This document shows positions 10,910 through 22,285 of a stretch of 64,000 nucleotides of DNA, piece after piece (the first letter of the stretch is position 1; the number at the start of each line of letters is the position of its first letter). A program made the translations under genes and the position numbers. This DNA is from Trematomus loennbergii (Eukaryota; Chordata; Actinopteri; Perciformes; Nototheniidae): positions 42,559,578 through 42,623,577 of the forward strand of contig JAAOOA010000002.1 of the NCBI GenBank assembly GCA_012861695.1. The letters run 5' to 3'. The notes beneath the pieces are model-generated. The model saw only the letters and a list, made by a program, of their open reading frames with translations, did not search any database and was not told the origin of the DNA.

Positions 10910-12194
10910 CGCTGCACGGCACGCGGCTAGCAACAACACTGTCTATGGCAACAACCGGCGCTGGCAACAACACTCTGTACTCTTTCAAAATAAAGTGTAT
11001 ATGGCCAAACAAAACGATAATCATTCGCTAAGTGCAATATACCGACATCATTTTAAAAATAGTAATGCCAAAAGACAGCACTTTTGACAAAAAATGACTG
11101 GATTTGATTATTTTAAGTGTGATTTTGGTTTCAGAAATCACAAGAATAATTTACTTTGAAGGAAAAACCTTCTACAAACCTTCTTGTAGAACAAGTGTTC
11201 TACAAACAGTATCCGGTTTGGTTTTCTGGTTTAGCGTTTCTGAACCAGCAGATGTCACCATGTGCATTCAAAGTAACATTTACATTCTTAAAGACAGCTT
11301 GACTATAAACCTTTTACAACACTAACACCTGCTAAACTTGAAAATCCCCCAAATAGTGCATTATATCAGTATTCCTCTTATCTTAGGAACTTTAATTGAA
11401 ACATTCTGTCTCTGTTGTGTTTTTCTGTTTTCAATTTTAATTACTTGCATACAAATTCAATGTTTTCTTATCCTTGACTCTGCTAGCTTTTTCACATAGG
11501 ACCTACATATATTGTGTTATAGAAAGAGGATTGGAGTGGCAGTTAAAGGAGGTCTTAACCACAACCCATTCATGCCGGAAGAATTCATGTGGGTGTTGGT
11601 TATTTGGATTGACATTATTTTAACCTTAACCTTACTTACACATGCTTCCAACTAAGCTTTCCACAAAATTAAAGCACATGAAATAGTGTGTCCTTTTAGA
11701 TGTCATGCTTTTTCAAACCTTATTTGAAACATTAGGACCCAATCAACTTTCTTATGTGGTGTGTCTTTACTTATCACTAAGCTTGTTGTCTTATCTTGTT
11801 TACGACACAAGTTTATTAATGGCACCATTCAGTTGATAACTTTTACCGAGTTGATAACATCTGGACATTCCTTTTTTCACCAAATAAAGCATCTATTCAT
11901 CCTTGCAAGCTCAAGAGGGACCTATGAAGGAAAGGACGAAAGAAATAATTGGACTACCCGGACACTCTACTGTACCAAATGCTGTATCTAAGGTTGTTGT
12001 GAAAAAGTCAGATGTGTTAAGAAGATGTTAGGTGCTGAAACAGGTGAACATAATATGTACACATAAAGGACATATTTTCTGTCCTCACCTCTCTTTACAT
12101 TACTTCCCAACAGCAATGACTGGATAATAGTCATGCTTAGGGGCAGCCAGGGAAATTAGATTGTTTTGGACCCAGACATGCTGATGCATGGGTC
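10910..12194. other. Region between the two dhrs13-like genes, nothing recognised
   Basis: Should hold the promoter and 5' UTR of dhrs13-like copy 1, just upstream (minus strand) of 10909. I see no clear TATA box. The rest is AT-rich with no supported exon or repeat. Confidence 0.4.
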
Positions 12195-12530
12195 ATATGC
12201 AAGCCCCCAAGAAGAGACCAGGTGTTGAAGCATGTTTTCGTAGTGGCCAATTGGTAGTACTTAACTTTCGTGTCAGTCCGTGATATCAATGAGCCCTAAA
12301 ATGCTTTTTTCCCATTGACTTAAATTAAGAAAGAGACGTCTGTGAATAACTGGTCATTTTTCTCCTAAAGAAACTTGCCAGGACAATCTCTTGAATAGCA
12401 CTTACTTACCATTAGGGCCTAAATGTAGTAAACTGCGATGAAAGCTGAATCCAGAGTTATTTTAGAGGAATGATTGGGGCCCCGCGTCCAACACTGTATC
12501 CAGTTCTCTTTATTCATCAATGTTTTATAT
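12195..12530 (+). repeat. Dispersed repeat, copy 2 ('gcccccaggaagtg' family)
   Basis: Diverged relative of 16995-17325. The same order of blocks is seen: 'cccccaagaag', 'ttttcgtagtggcc', 'cccattgactta', 'gaggcgtctg'-like, 'ggggcccc', 'gtatccagttct'. Probably a SINE or MITE; the type is not resolved. Confidence 0.5.
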
Positions 12531-12830
12531 GGCAAACTTTAAGTTTCCAACAAACCCCGACACAGGGGGTGAGTACGCCTATCAATACGTAGCCGACCTA
12601 AGTTCCACTGGAAAGGGTCCAGTTTACTTAAAACACTGATAACCTTTAACTCGTGGAGAAACTGCTGATGTCCCCTTTAAACCTGGCTTTGCTGTGGAGA
12701 AGCATTGTGGGAGAAGGCATCTCATGCAGTTATAGTAACATGTTTATTTGTATGGGGCATCAATCATTTAGATATAAACTAATTATGTATCACCAACATG
12801 AATACGGAGTCATGGCAACTCCAAGATAGT

Positions 12831-13353
12831 GTCACAATCTTATGAAGGACCCAAATGCAGCACTAGGGAAACCAAGGAGTATTGGTAATATACTTTATTG
12901 GTAATAATACCAGAGTAGAGGGATACCCTCAGAACAGGAACAGCCGGATGATGTGCAGGCAAATGAACCAGAGGACATCAGGCAGAAGGTGAGTCAGGGC
13001 CGGGCAGAGGGTCAGGGAGCAGGCGAGGCGGGCAACGTAGGTACAGGCAGGGTCAGACAGCAGGCAAGGCAGAATAGTCCAAGGACAGGCAGGATCAGGG
13101 AACAGGCAGAGCAGGCAGGTCAGGGACAGGCAGGGTCAGAACCGGGTAGGCAATCTGGTATCAAATGCGTGAAAGACTAGCATGAAGGCAAAGTACGATC
13201 TGGCAACGGGTGTGTGTCTGGTGACGGTTTAATATAATGGCAGTATGACTAATGGGTGCAGTAGAGAAAGAGAGTGAGCAAAAACGTGTGTGTGGTTAGC
13301 AGGTGAGACAGGTGAATGGAAAACTACTGGTGAATGATGGAGCAGACTGTGAC
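12831..13353 (+). mobile_element. 523-bp non-autonomous insertion with 7-bp target duplication
   Basis: Flanked by AGATAGT at 12824-12830 and 13354-13360. Ends are GTCACA... and ...TGTGAC, a short inverted repeat. The empty site can be read at 14803-14830, where the duplicated sequence continues without it. A GC-rich imperfect tandem (about 12956-13145, units built on 'caggcagggtcagg') fills the middle. No coding capacity. Confidence 0.7.
12956..13145 (+). repeat. Minisatellite, GGGCAGGGTCAGGGAACAGGC-like units
   Basis: Degenerate tandem repetition of 'caggcagggtcagg' and 'agcaggcgagg'-type units. It gives a low-complexity Gln/Gly/Ala/Arg frame that is not a gene. Confidence 0.7.
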
Positions 13354-13360
13354 AGATAGT

Positions 13361-13610
13361 ATATCTAGTCGGACTCGTTCTCTTTATTGTCAAGCCCATG
13401 GCAGGGAGGGGCTTGAAACACCTTTACCTTACATTGCTTGACTTATCTCACCTGCCAGATAACCTTTTCTCTGTGTGTCACCTTTCATTACATTATTAAT
13501 GAGAGAAAGAGAAACAATGCCAACCCAATATCAGGCATTCGGTGGAAAGTCTCTTACTGAACTCACACAGCTTCTTTGCTGCAGTGCCCTTCTTTGCTTT
13601 AGCATTCACA
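13361..13610 (-). pseudogene. Decayed 3' end of a further dhrs13-like copy
   Basis: Aligns by eye with 14810-15070, the 3' UTR and last-exon end of dhrs13-like copy 2: 'caatgccaacccaa.atcaggcatt', then 'cacagcttctttgctgcag'. The coding part (about 13545-13606) is reduced to a few dozen diverged bases with no open frame. With 12690-12830 and its counterpart at about 14595-14820, it shows that a copy-2-like 3' region was duplicated and then broken up. Confidence 0.7.
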
Positions 13611-14330
13611 TTTCATGATAATACCAACTGCACTGCGAGAAAAGTCACTTAAAAATATGTTGTACTGCTGTAAACTTTGCCCCAGGAAAATACTTTGTTA
13701 TTGATGTTAAATCATTATCATGTGCTGCCATGGAATGAAGTCACAGGTCACTTATCAATGCCTGATGTTGTTGAACCAGGATCAGTCGTATCCTGTGGTT
13801 TCACAGACTCACTTAATCCTATCTGAAGGCACTGGAGAGCAGCATTCCCTGCAAAAAAGAGAGTAAAGTAGCACTAGAGTCAAGTCGGAAATACAAGACT
13901 CCAATGTGTGATGTCCCTCAAAACCATCCTCTGGGGAGATGTTCAAAATGTAAGACAGATTTGTGTCCCTAATGATGCTGTGATTCATAACACACTCACA
14001 GGCTTACACTCATACAGTAAGCACATGTGGGATGCATTGTGTGCCGTTATTTATGAAGACAACACTGCAAACCTAAAGATTACCCTAACCCTAACCCTAG
14101 AGACAACGCTGGACATATCAAAGCTTTATGACCCAGCTGTTGGAGAGATTGATTTTGTACTACTTGTATTCATAAACATCCAGGCATTTCATATACTTCT
14201 CATATCTTCCTTATGTTTTTGGTTATGGCACACTTGTAAAAGTCAAGCCAGATGGAATAAACAAAGACAAAATAGAGAGATTTGGGTATGCACACAAATA
14301 AAGTCCACTTCTTTGCTGGATATATGATGA
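13611..14330. other. Intergenic, nothing recognised
   Basis: A 139-codon open frame begins at 13908 on the plus strand, but it spans a telomere-like CCCTAA run (14081-14098) and shows no domain or splice context. I do not regard it as a gene. Confidence 0.4.
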
Positions 14331-14999
14331 TTTATTAAAACTCCTGAAACAAAAGTTTAACACTAATTAGTTATGTAAGGAACAATAAATGATCAGAAGT
14401 AATAAATAAGGTATGATTATGTGCTTCAGTTATGTGTGGGTGGGGTTCATTTACTACAGGCCTGTCTGTAATCTGATGATTTGTCTTACATTGATACATT
14501 ATGATTGATGTTTGAAACAGTATATGGTATGAGCCAGGAATGTGTTCATGTAGGAAACCATTGCTTGCAAGAATTAAATGCTTGTAAGTAAACCATCTCA
14601 TGCAGTCCCATTTTTATTTACATTGGGCATCAATAACTTTACATTACATTTAAATGAAAAAAAAGGGATTTATTGCATTTTAACAAGCTGTTGCAGAAGC
14701 ATTTATAACCTTATCTGTGAGTACACATCGTATGATTACAGTATGCGAACAAATCCAAAGAATGAAACACAGTGCTGTAAAAACTGCTGAGTCATGGTGA
14801 CTCCAAGATAGTCAGACTGGTTCTCTTTTTCATTAAGCCAATGGCATGGAAGGGCTTGACCAACCTTTACCTTACATTACTTGACTAATCTCACACGCAA
14901 GGCGCAAGCTAACCTTTTCCCTGTATGTGTCACCATTTCATTATTAATGTTTAAGAGAAACAATGCCAACCCAACATCAGGCATTAGATGGAAAGCTTT

Positions 15000-17900
15000 T
15001 TATGCGAGTCCACACAGTCTCTCACTGAGCTCCCACAGCTTCTTTGCTGCAGCGTCATCCTTTGCTTTAGCGTACAATTCTCTCACGGTGCAGTTGGAGA
15101 AGTAACGTCCGTTGAGCGGTTCAATCCCCTCTTGGAGGGCACAGTGCAGGGTGGTCTGGGATCCCTGGACGGTGTTTTTCCAGAAGAACGCAGTCATTGG
15201 CTTCAGGAGCATTTGCAGTACTGAGCTAGTGTTCCTTGCCAGCTCAGAGTTGATAGCTCCTGCGCAGAAAGAAAAATGATGCAGAGTTTTAGCAACTTTT
15301 GTAAAAATGTCAGGTTTCTTGCTGTTCTGAGTTTTTATCTTCATTGCATATTGCACTTATTATTAGTTGCTTTGGCATATACATATTGTATATTTATCCA
15401 CCATTTTTCACCTGATAGCTATGCTAGATTACACAATATTTTCTATTTAGAGAACTGTAGTTTTATGAATTTCTCATGTTCCTATCGTTCCTCTGGTAAT
15501 TGTACTCACTTGGACCTGTTAGTGTAAACACAAATAACAATTACAATATAATTGCAACAAATATTTTCTTTCCAGTATCCTGCACCTAAAAACAGGATCA
15601 CCAAAGTCATTAGGATGTATCCTCCGGGGACCATGAAGTGCTGGTCCACATTTCATGGCAATATCAATATTTCCTTAGATATTTCAGACTGAACAATACT
15701 AGTGGGCGAATTGGCCTACATTGCTATCCCTATAACCTTACCACAAAGCACCTCATTGTTCCTCCTTTTATGGAACCAGTGTACTATAATCCCCTTTTCT
15801 TTGCATGTGTTTAATGCTCTGGCTACTGACCTGGGTGGAGGCTGTAGCAGGTGGCCTTGGTTCCCTTAAGTCTTTTGGCCAGCTCGTGGGTGAAGAGGAC
15901 GTTGCACAGCTTGCTGTCGCAGTAGAACTGGAAAACCTCCATGGATGAGGTCCCAATTCCCAGAGCTTTGTGGGTGTTCAGGCAATCAAAATTAATTTTT
16001 CCAAAGTTGTGTCCCACAGACGACACACTGACCACCCTGCTGGGTCCACACTCCTTCAGCCGGTCAAGCAACAGGTTGGTTAACAGGAAGTGACCAATGT
16101 GGTTGACGCCAAACATCATCCCCAGTCCGTCCTCTGTTCGACCCTGTACGAAAATACCTGAAACAAAAACATTGATTATACATGGGAATGATTTATTCTG
16201 AATTAATCTTTTCAATTTTTGAAAATGTTTCCTGATGTTGTTCAGGTTTAGGATCAATCTAACCTGCATTGTTGATGAGGATGTCCAGTCTAGGTTCAGA
16301 CTTCAGGAAGTTTTCAGCAAAGCTGCGGACAGACTTCAGACTCCCCAATCCAACGGCATGAACACCACCTGGTTACTGCCACTCTCCTGGGAGATATTGC
16401 AGTTAAATATAAAATGAAGATGCACTGTGAAAGTGTGGAAGACGCTGTCCTCTGTGTAGCATGGCTATAGCATTCACAGTCTTTCATGAACCGTGGACCA
16501 GTGTACAAATGTAGATGTATTGTAACAAATATAAGTCTTTAAAAAACATTTAACATCATGATTAAAAGCAACAATAAGCTTCTGCATGTCATGTGATACC
16601 TACGCGCTCGTCAACAACATATTTAAAACAAAGTATCTCCTCTGAGAAGAAGAAACAGAGCATGATTCAGTTCTGCTCACCCTCTTGACATCCTCAAGAG
16701 CAGCCTGTCCTCTCTGCACACTGCGACAGGCCAGAATCACTCTGGCTCCTCTTTTTGCCAGATCTATGGCGGTAGACTTCCCAATGCCTGTGTTGCTGCC
16801 TGGAGATGAAAAGTGAGAGAAACGAGTCATACAAGTTTTATTGGTCTAATTCTAACATGAACGGAATCTATATCGACATATACTCTATGTTAAATCATGG
16901 TGCTTGGATGATGGAGTTTGTTCTCATGATAAAAGTTATGTTCATTTCTTCTTCTTCTGTCAATCATATTCTATGAGGATGGACATCTGATCAGCCTTTC
17001 CTGGACGAAACCCCCAGGAAGTGAGACGGCCGTTAAAGACATTTTTCGTAGTGACCAGACTAAGTACTACAACTTACTACTACAACGTGTCAGTCATGTC
17101 TTTTTGCTCATTGACTTACATTAGGAGAGAGGCGTCTGTAAAATGCGCCAAAAGCAAGACAGGACGACACTCCTGTAACAGTGCTGTAATTTAGCAGATT
17201 GGAGCGAGGGTTTACGGAAGACGCAAGTAATAAAGAATCATGCACCACTGAGTAACTTTCATAGGTATGAACGGGGCCCAGCCTCCTACGCTGTATCCAG
17301 TTCTGTTTATACAACGGACTGGTTCAAGCATCCTGTGTGTATTTAAACGGTAGAAGGAGATTAAAAAAGTATGTCTTATTTTTTCTTAGTTGTCCTTTTC
17401 ATCTCCATCATATGAACCCCATGTCAACAAAGCTTTTGCCAAGTGATTATCAGCTACATCCTCTAGGTCTTGTGAATTGATTATGAAATACCTCAAAGTG
17501 TCCTTCTTAAACTGATATTTATAGGGATATGTATTCCCTCCAGCTGAGGATTGACCATGTTGTAGCCCCACTGCAGTGAGCAGTCCTTGACACTACGTCT
17601 GGTGTCCAAACAGGCAGCGTCCCTTACATCTCTTAAACTGGGTGGAGAACTTGAAATACCCAGCTATCTGAAGAAGGAACGCCTCCGATTTTTTCAGTGT
17701 GTTGAAGGTGGAAAAGCACTGGATGTGTCAAGTTGTATAATTCTTTTAAGAATATTTTTAATAAAGAAAATTAACTCTAAATTATCTTCGGGGTGAACCA
17801 ATTCAAAGATCCTCTGTGCCTTAGGGTGATTATCAAAATGCTTGTGCAGGAAAGCTAGACTGGGGTGAGCCATGCATAAATTATTCTGAATGTGTGTGAG

Positions 17901-18894
17901 TTAGTTAGGGTTCGGTGCACTTCTTAAACAAATGTTTAGCCCACAAACACCAACTCAGATTTGTTTTCTCTCTCCAAAAGATGCACTCTGACAATAAGAT
18001 AATTATTTTGGTATCCGGGTCACGGAGTAGGGTTTGAGAAAAGTGTGAAGCCAAGGCTGGATTATGAACTAGCCAAAGTGGCACTGCTCCAGGTTCATCA
18101 TATGTATAGTTTGGAAAATGTAATCAATTGCAATTATGTTTAGTAATTTGCACACAAAAATCCCAATATCACATTCTTAGTTTACATGGGGTTGACAAGC
18201 TTATTTGTTGTAGATGCCAGTGAACACACATAGAGCACAGATAGATGGTTAAAGTGACGCTGGATGTCAGTAGGGGCCCATTGCACTTTTGCCCCAGGGA
18301 CTCTTAAGCGGGTTCATCCAGTGCACATGTTGTACACACTGCACATAACAGTACTTGTTGTTCATTAGAAATTGATCAAATGACTGTGTGTAATGAAAAA
18401 AGTCAAATAAATGATGAATCACCAAATGTTCAAAAGATTCTTGTCAAATATAGGTTTTGAAAAAAAGCTTTTCCTGGCTGTACTGTTTTGCCCCAATCCC
18501 TAATCCCCCTTTTAGCCCTACTTTCAAATTATTTGTGTATTTTTCTTAAAGTCTTGTATTTGTGCAGTCACAATCTGACTGCAACTGAAGTTGACTGAGA
18601 AGCTATACATGTGCAGTATGAGCTGTTTCTCCATGCATAACTGTTGCTGTGCACACAGACAATCATTTGTTAGAAAAGTCAGTCACATGTCTTCTGCCAC
18701 CCAAATAATACACAGTGCAGCGTAGCACTCTATCACAACCCAATAAAAACAAAAACCTTTTTCTTACCGGTCACAATCACAGTTTTCCCAACCAGCCTTG
18801 CTTTACTGGTGCACTGCTTTCCCTTCACCACAATATGACGAAAAAGGTAGGCGATTCCTACAACAGCACCCACGACCAGCAGAAAGGTAGACAT
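15000..18894 (-). CDS. dhrs13: dhrs13-like short-chain dehydrogenase/reductase, copy 2 (5 exons, one-base deletion in exon 3)
   Basis: Coding exons: 18894-18768, 16799-16681, 16386-16264, 16157-15831, 15259-15000. Introns are GT-AG, with phases identical to copy 1. Exon lengths are 127, 119, 123, 327 and 260, against 127, 119, 124, 327 and 257 in copy 1. Exon 3 lacks one base near 16347 ('ccccaatcc' here, 'ccccagatcc' in copy 1), which shifts the frame after FMPLD. Everything else looks functional: TGSNTGIG cofactor motif, [17 protein letters not shown] and YCDSK catalytic motifs, CALQEGIEP near the end, and an N-terminal hydrophobic anchor. The expected role is as for copy 1: a membrane-bound NAD(P)-dependent oxidoreductase with possible retinoid or lipid-aldehyde substrates, not shown by sequence. 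The deletion may be a sequencing error or a recent inactivation. TTTATT at 14613-14618 or 14331-14336 could give its poly(A) signal. Confidence 0.78.
16995..17325 (+). repeat. Dispersed repeat, copy 3 ('gcccccaggaagtg' family)
   Basis: Best-preserved copy, in intron 1 of dhrs13-like copy 2: 'cccccaggaagtgagacgg', 'ttttcgtagtgaccag', 'gctcattgacttaca', 'gaggcgtctg', 'cggggcccagcctcc', 'gctgtatccagttct'. Non-coding. Confidence 0.5.
17386..17875 (-). pseudogene. Possible decayed coding fragment, unidentified
   Basis: On the minus strand, two pieces read like protein in different frames: about 17875-17770 ([18 protein letters not shown] and onward) and 17571-17386 ([18 protein letters not shown] to a stop at 17386). 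Stops and shifts separate them, and there are no splice sites, so a decayed retrocopy or transposon fragment is possible. I do not recognise the protein. This rests only on amino-acid composition, so confidence is low. It lies in intron 1 of dhrs13-like copy 2. Confidence 0.25.
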
Positions 18895-19330
18895 TGTGAA
18901 AGCCCTGCTTGCTCACATCAGACTGGCTGCACTGAGAACGTCCAAGCTAATTTGTGCATTGGGACAAGCCCAGTTATGCAAACTCTCCCACTTCCTGTTT
19001 GGCGGTGACAGTGTGCTCTCTGTTATGTAACTGCATATGAGTTTGAGCAAGTAAGGAATTTTAAGGAAAGGTCCAAGAGAAATCTAATTATACAGTTCAT
19101 ATTTGAGTTACAATCATGTAAACTAGCAAAAGATGTGTTGTACAATAATGTTGGGTTATATCCTAAAATAATGTCTTGCACTAGTCTACATCTACATGAA
19201 TCCTCATTGACCTCCCATCCAGGATCATCTAGAAGGAAAGCAGCACCATCTGCTGTTGCAGACCTGTAGATAGACCGGTATACAAGGGCCTGATACTTTC
19301 ATGGGAGCCTGCCTGCAGGCGCCAGTCTCA
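18895..19330. other. Upstream region of dhrs13-like copy 2
   Basis: Would contain the promoter and 5' UTR of copy 2. No clear core element is seen. A short GC-rich segment lies around 19200-19330. Confidence 0.35.
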
Positions 19331-19722
19331 GGGTGTTTCTCAATCTCGAGTAAAGCTGCTCCAGAGCCACTATTTCAAGCATACTACGTCATCGAGTGCC
19401 GCCGAAGTACTGTTCCAATGTCCAGCATACTTGGAATTCTATCGAGCCCGGCGTACTTCGTTTGGAGAAATTTCGAGCCTGCACATGTGTAGACTCTGCG
19501 GTCTTAAAATCCCCACAATGCTTTGCGCACGGACCAATTTCCCCAAATCTGTGGCGGAAAATGTAAGGCGGGGCCTCTCATATGACGCACACCTGCACAC
19601 TTGCTAGCCTGTTCCACTCTTCGTTTTCCGAATGCTAGGAAGTATTCTTGCCTCGCTTCTGAAGCAAGTGACTCGGAATACATGTGCTACCAAGCAAGCA
19701 TACTCGAGATTGAGAAACACCC
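19331..19722 (+). mobile_element. MITE with GGGTGTTTCTCAATCTCGAG ends
   Basis: Perfect 20-bp terminal inverted repeats. TCA flanks both sides (19328-19330 and 19723-19725), consistent with a 3-bp target duplication. A diverged relative of one end is visible at about 61113-61150 ('gggtgtttcttaatgtcgag'). No coding capacity. PIF/Harbinger-type by duplication length, which is inference. Confidence 0.75.
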
Positions 19723-19734
19723 TCAGGACACCAC

Positions 19735-19860
19735 TCTCAGGAAAGGAAGTGCACGCTAAGAATTACAAAATAAAATCGCCACTATCAGTACAGCGCCACT
19801 TTTCCGAACAGGAAATGCACGCAAATCCAAAATAAAATCGTACTGACACTTATTATATAC
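19735..19860 (+). repeat. Imperfect tandem repeat, about 60-bp unit
   Basis: Two units of 'caggaa..gaa.tgcacgc.aa...aaaataaaatcg.act'. A further unit at 20644-20720 lies beyond the Harbinger MITE and the TA tract, so the MITE went into, or beside, an existing tandem array. Confidence 0.6.
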
Positions 19861-19862
19861 AT

Positions 19863-20538
19863 AGGCGCGTTCACACCGGAGTACTTTTCCCCGTACTTTT
19901 CCCGTTTAGTTCCGTTAGTACCTCTTATTTTGCGTTCACACCAAAAAGAGTACTTCGTGCCGGGAACTTGTACCCCCATTTTTAGTGCCTGCTAGAGAGG
20001 TGGTACTATCCTGGGGAGAAAAAAGTACCAATTTCTATTGGCTGGGTGAATTGCAAACCACGCCCCGTGAAACTCTGAAAAGTTTTGTGAAGCCGCCATT
20101 GTATTTGCTGGCATTAGCATTATTAGCATTAGCATTAGCTCCGCGCACCAACGGAGAGAGAATAACTTATGGCAACACAAAAAAAAACATGGGAGCGGTG
20201 GAGTGATGAGGAGGTGTCGGCGTTCTGGCGATTTACTCAGAAGGCTTCAGTAGAAGCTGGGAGTCCCAGCAGCTTCTACTGAAGCCAGTCCCCAACTCCG
20301 GGGACTTCCAGCCAGGGACTCCGGGTGGCAGTATACGCCGTGAAGTGGTTTGCGGCCTGCCAGTAAACCCAAAGCAGAACAAGAAGAAGTGACGTCAGCG
20401 GCTTCATTTGCGTAATCCTCCCTCAGGGAACTTATTCCGGTGTGAACGCGACCTGTACTTAGTACCATAGGGGGTACTAAGTGCCAGGCACTAAGTGCCG
20501 GCACTAAGTACAGCAAAGTACTTGGTGTGAAAGCGGCT
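19863..20538 (+). mobile_element. PIF/Harbinger-type non-autonomous element
   Basis: Ends AGGCGCGTTCACACCGGAGT and, on the right, GGTGTGAAAGCGGCT. The subterminal regions match those of the larger element ending at 25004 ('gtactttt.cccgtttagttcc', 'gacgtcagcggc'). It keeps the first codons of that element's Myb-like gene (see 20169-20282) and then jumps to the 3' end, as expected for an internal-deletion derivative. Confidence 0.75.
20169..20282 (+). pseudogene. Start of a Harbinger Myb/SANT-like gene, truncated
   Basis: A 37-codon frame opening MATQKKTWERWSDEEVSAFW. WSDEE..xFW is the first helix of a Myb/SANT-like domain of the accessory DNA-binding protein of Harbinger elements. It then runs into the 3' end of the element and stops. 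The same start is present but broken at 22286 in the longer copy. Confidence 0.65.
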
Positions 20539-20539
20539 A

Positions 20540-20544
<5 letters not shown>

Positions 20545-20610
<66 letters not shown>
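20545..20610. repeat. (TA)n microsatellite
   Basis: Over 60 bp of uninterrupted TA directly after the MITE; a shorter palindromic TA tract lies at 20715-20750. Confidence 0.95.
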
Positions 20611-20615
<5 letters not shown>

Positions 20616-20855
20616 GGACACCTTACAATGTATTGTTTACTCTCAGTACAGCACCACTTTCCGAACAGGAAATGCACGCTAATACAAAATAAAATCGCAC
20701 TGACACTTATTATATCTATATATATAGATATATATATTTATATATATAAATAACGACATCTTGTATTTTAGTTACACCCGCTAGGCAACAGTGGAGGGTT
20801 CGAGAAACAAACGTGTTTGCCGGCCCTGCTGAAAAAACCAGCATAGACCAGTTAA

Positions 20856-21315
20856 AGGTCCCATGTCATGGCCATTTCTACTGATCATAATTCCATTGTT
20901 GAGGTATACTAAAATAGATTTATACTGTGCAATTTTCCAAACTCACATTGGTTTCTCATACAGCATCTCTGTATAGTATGTGTATTCACTCTCTGTCCTA
21001 AACTGCTTGTTGGAGCTCCTGCCCCCCCCCCCCCTCCCTGTGAGCCCAGTGTGCTCCGATTGGTCAGCTCGGCCACTGTTCTGATTAGTCAACCACCAGA
21101 GAGGCTCCGCCCATGTCTAACACAGTGCTTTTTTCGGCTCTGAGCGGAACATCAGTTTTACAATGGCATCGGTACAGCCGTATATGTTATACGCTAACTA
21201 ACCGAACTGTACCTACAACTGTTGTTATAGAAGAGTGTGACGGCCCCAGGGCCTTTGTGCAGGTGTGTTGCAGGTCTTACGGTGAGGTGGAGCTGAAGAG
21301 GCTAATCAGCGCGTA
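20856..21315 (+). mobile_element. TTAA-type element, left part only (copy a)
   Basis: Begins AGGTCCCATGTCATGGCC after TTAA (20852-20855) and matches the left 450 bp of the element at 25493. Similarity stops near 21315 ('aatcagcgcg'); no matching right end was found, so it is truncated. Confidence 0.75.
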
Positions 21316-22013
21316 ATTGTTGTACCTATAACACAACACATTGTATTTCCTTTAACTGGTGGATTATGGATATATAGTTGCTGATCGACAGCTGGAACAC
21401 ACCAAATACAACAAAATAATCCAGATCCAGTCGTCATGACTCCACTCCGGAGGGATTCCCCGATCATTTCTTACAGTTTCTCATCAAGGGGGTGTCTCCT
21501 GTCCCCGGTACAAACACACTGCCTGAGGAAGGTTATGTGTATTTTTTTTGTCATTAACTTTTTTCGGACCACTTATTTATTTCTTTTGGTGACGATCCGA
21601 CCTCCATGCTGCTACTCTGGTTCAAACTGCATCCACCAAACAATATGATTTATCTCGACCTCCCCAAAATAACCAAAATCTCACACGGTGTGAGATGTCT
21701 TTTTTAGCTGTTCTGTCGTAATTTCCTGCAATCTTCTTCATGCAGTCAGTCAAAATGAATGAATGAATGGGCGTTTCTTTGACTATTTATAGGCAAATAT
21801 GGGCGTTACGAGTCGATTGTGATTTATAAAGGGAAACAGGCGTAGGAAGTGCCGTACGCACTTCCCTCGCCGGTACGCAATGTTTTGTGAATCAGAAAAT
21901 GTCGGAAAATTCCCTGATCAGGGGCCTCATTTATAACGCCTTGCGTAGGATTGACGTGGGAAGGTTGCTTACGTAGTACAAAGCAAAAAAATAGGTACAG
22001 AAATGTTCCGACA
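21316..22013. other. Repeat-like sequence of unresolved origin
   Basis: No gene seen. 21720-22010 contains 'cttcctcgccggtacgc' and 'aggggcctcatttata' segments that look transposon-derived, but I found no ends. Confidence 0.35.
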
Positions 22014-22285
22014 TTTTCACCGTACTTTTCGCGTTTAGTTCCGTTAGTACCCCTTATGTCGCGTTCACACCAAAAAGAGTACTTCATCAACTTTTACCCC
22101 CATTTTTAGTGCCTGCTGAGAGATCGTACTTTCCTTGGGGAAAAAAATGCCCCAGTTCTGATTGGCTGGGCGAATTGCAAACCGCGCCCCGTAAAACTCT
22201 GAAATGTTTTGTAGAGCCGCCATTTTATTTGCTCGCTACAAAAACCCAGCGCACCAACGGAGAGTAGTTTGTTTTGAAAGCAGTT

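Noticed and set aside
12953..13180. 75-codon Gln/Gly/Arg-rich frame
   Set aside because: Translation of a minisatellite inside a small transposon.
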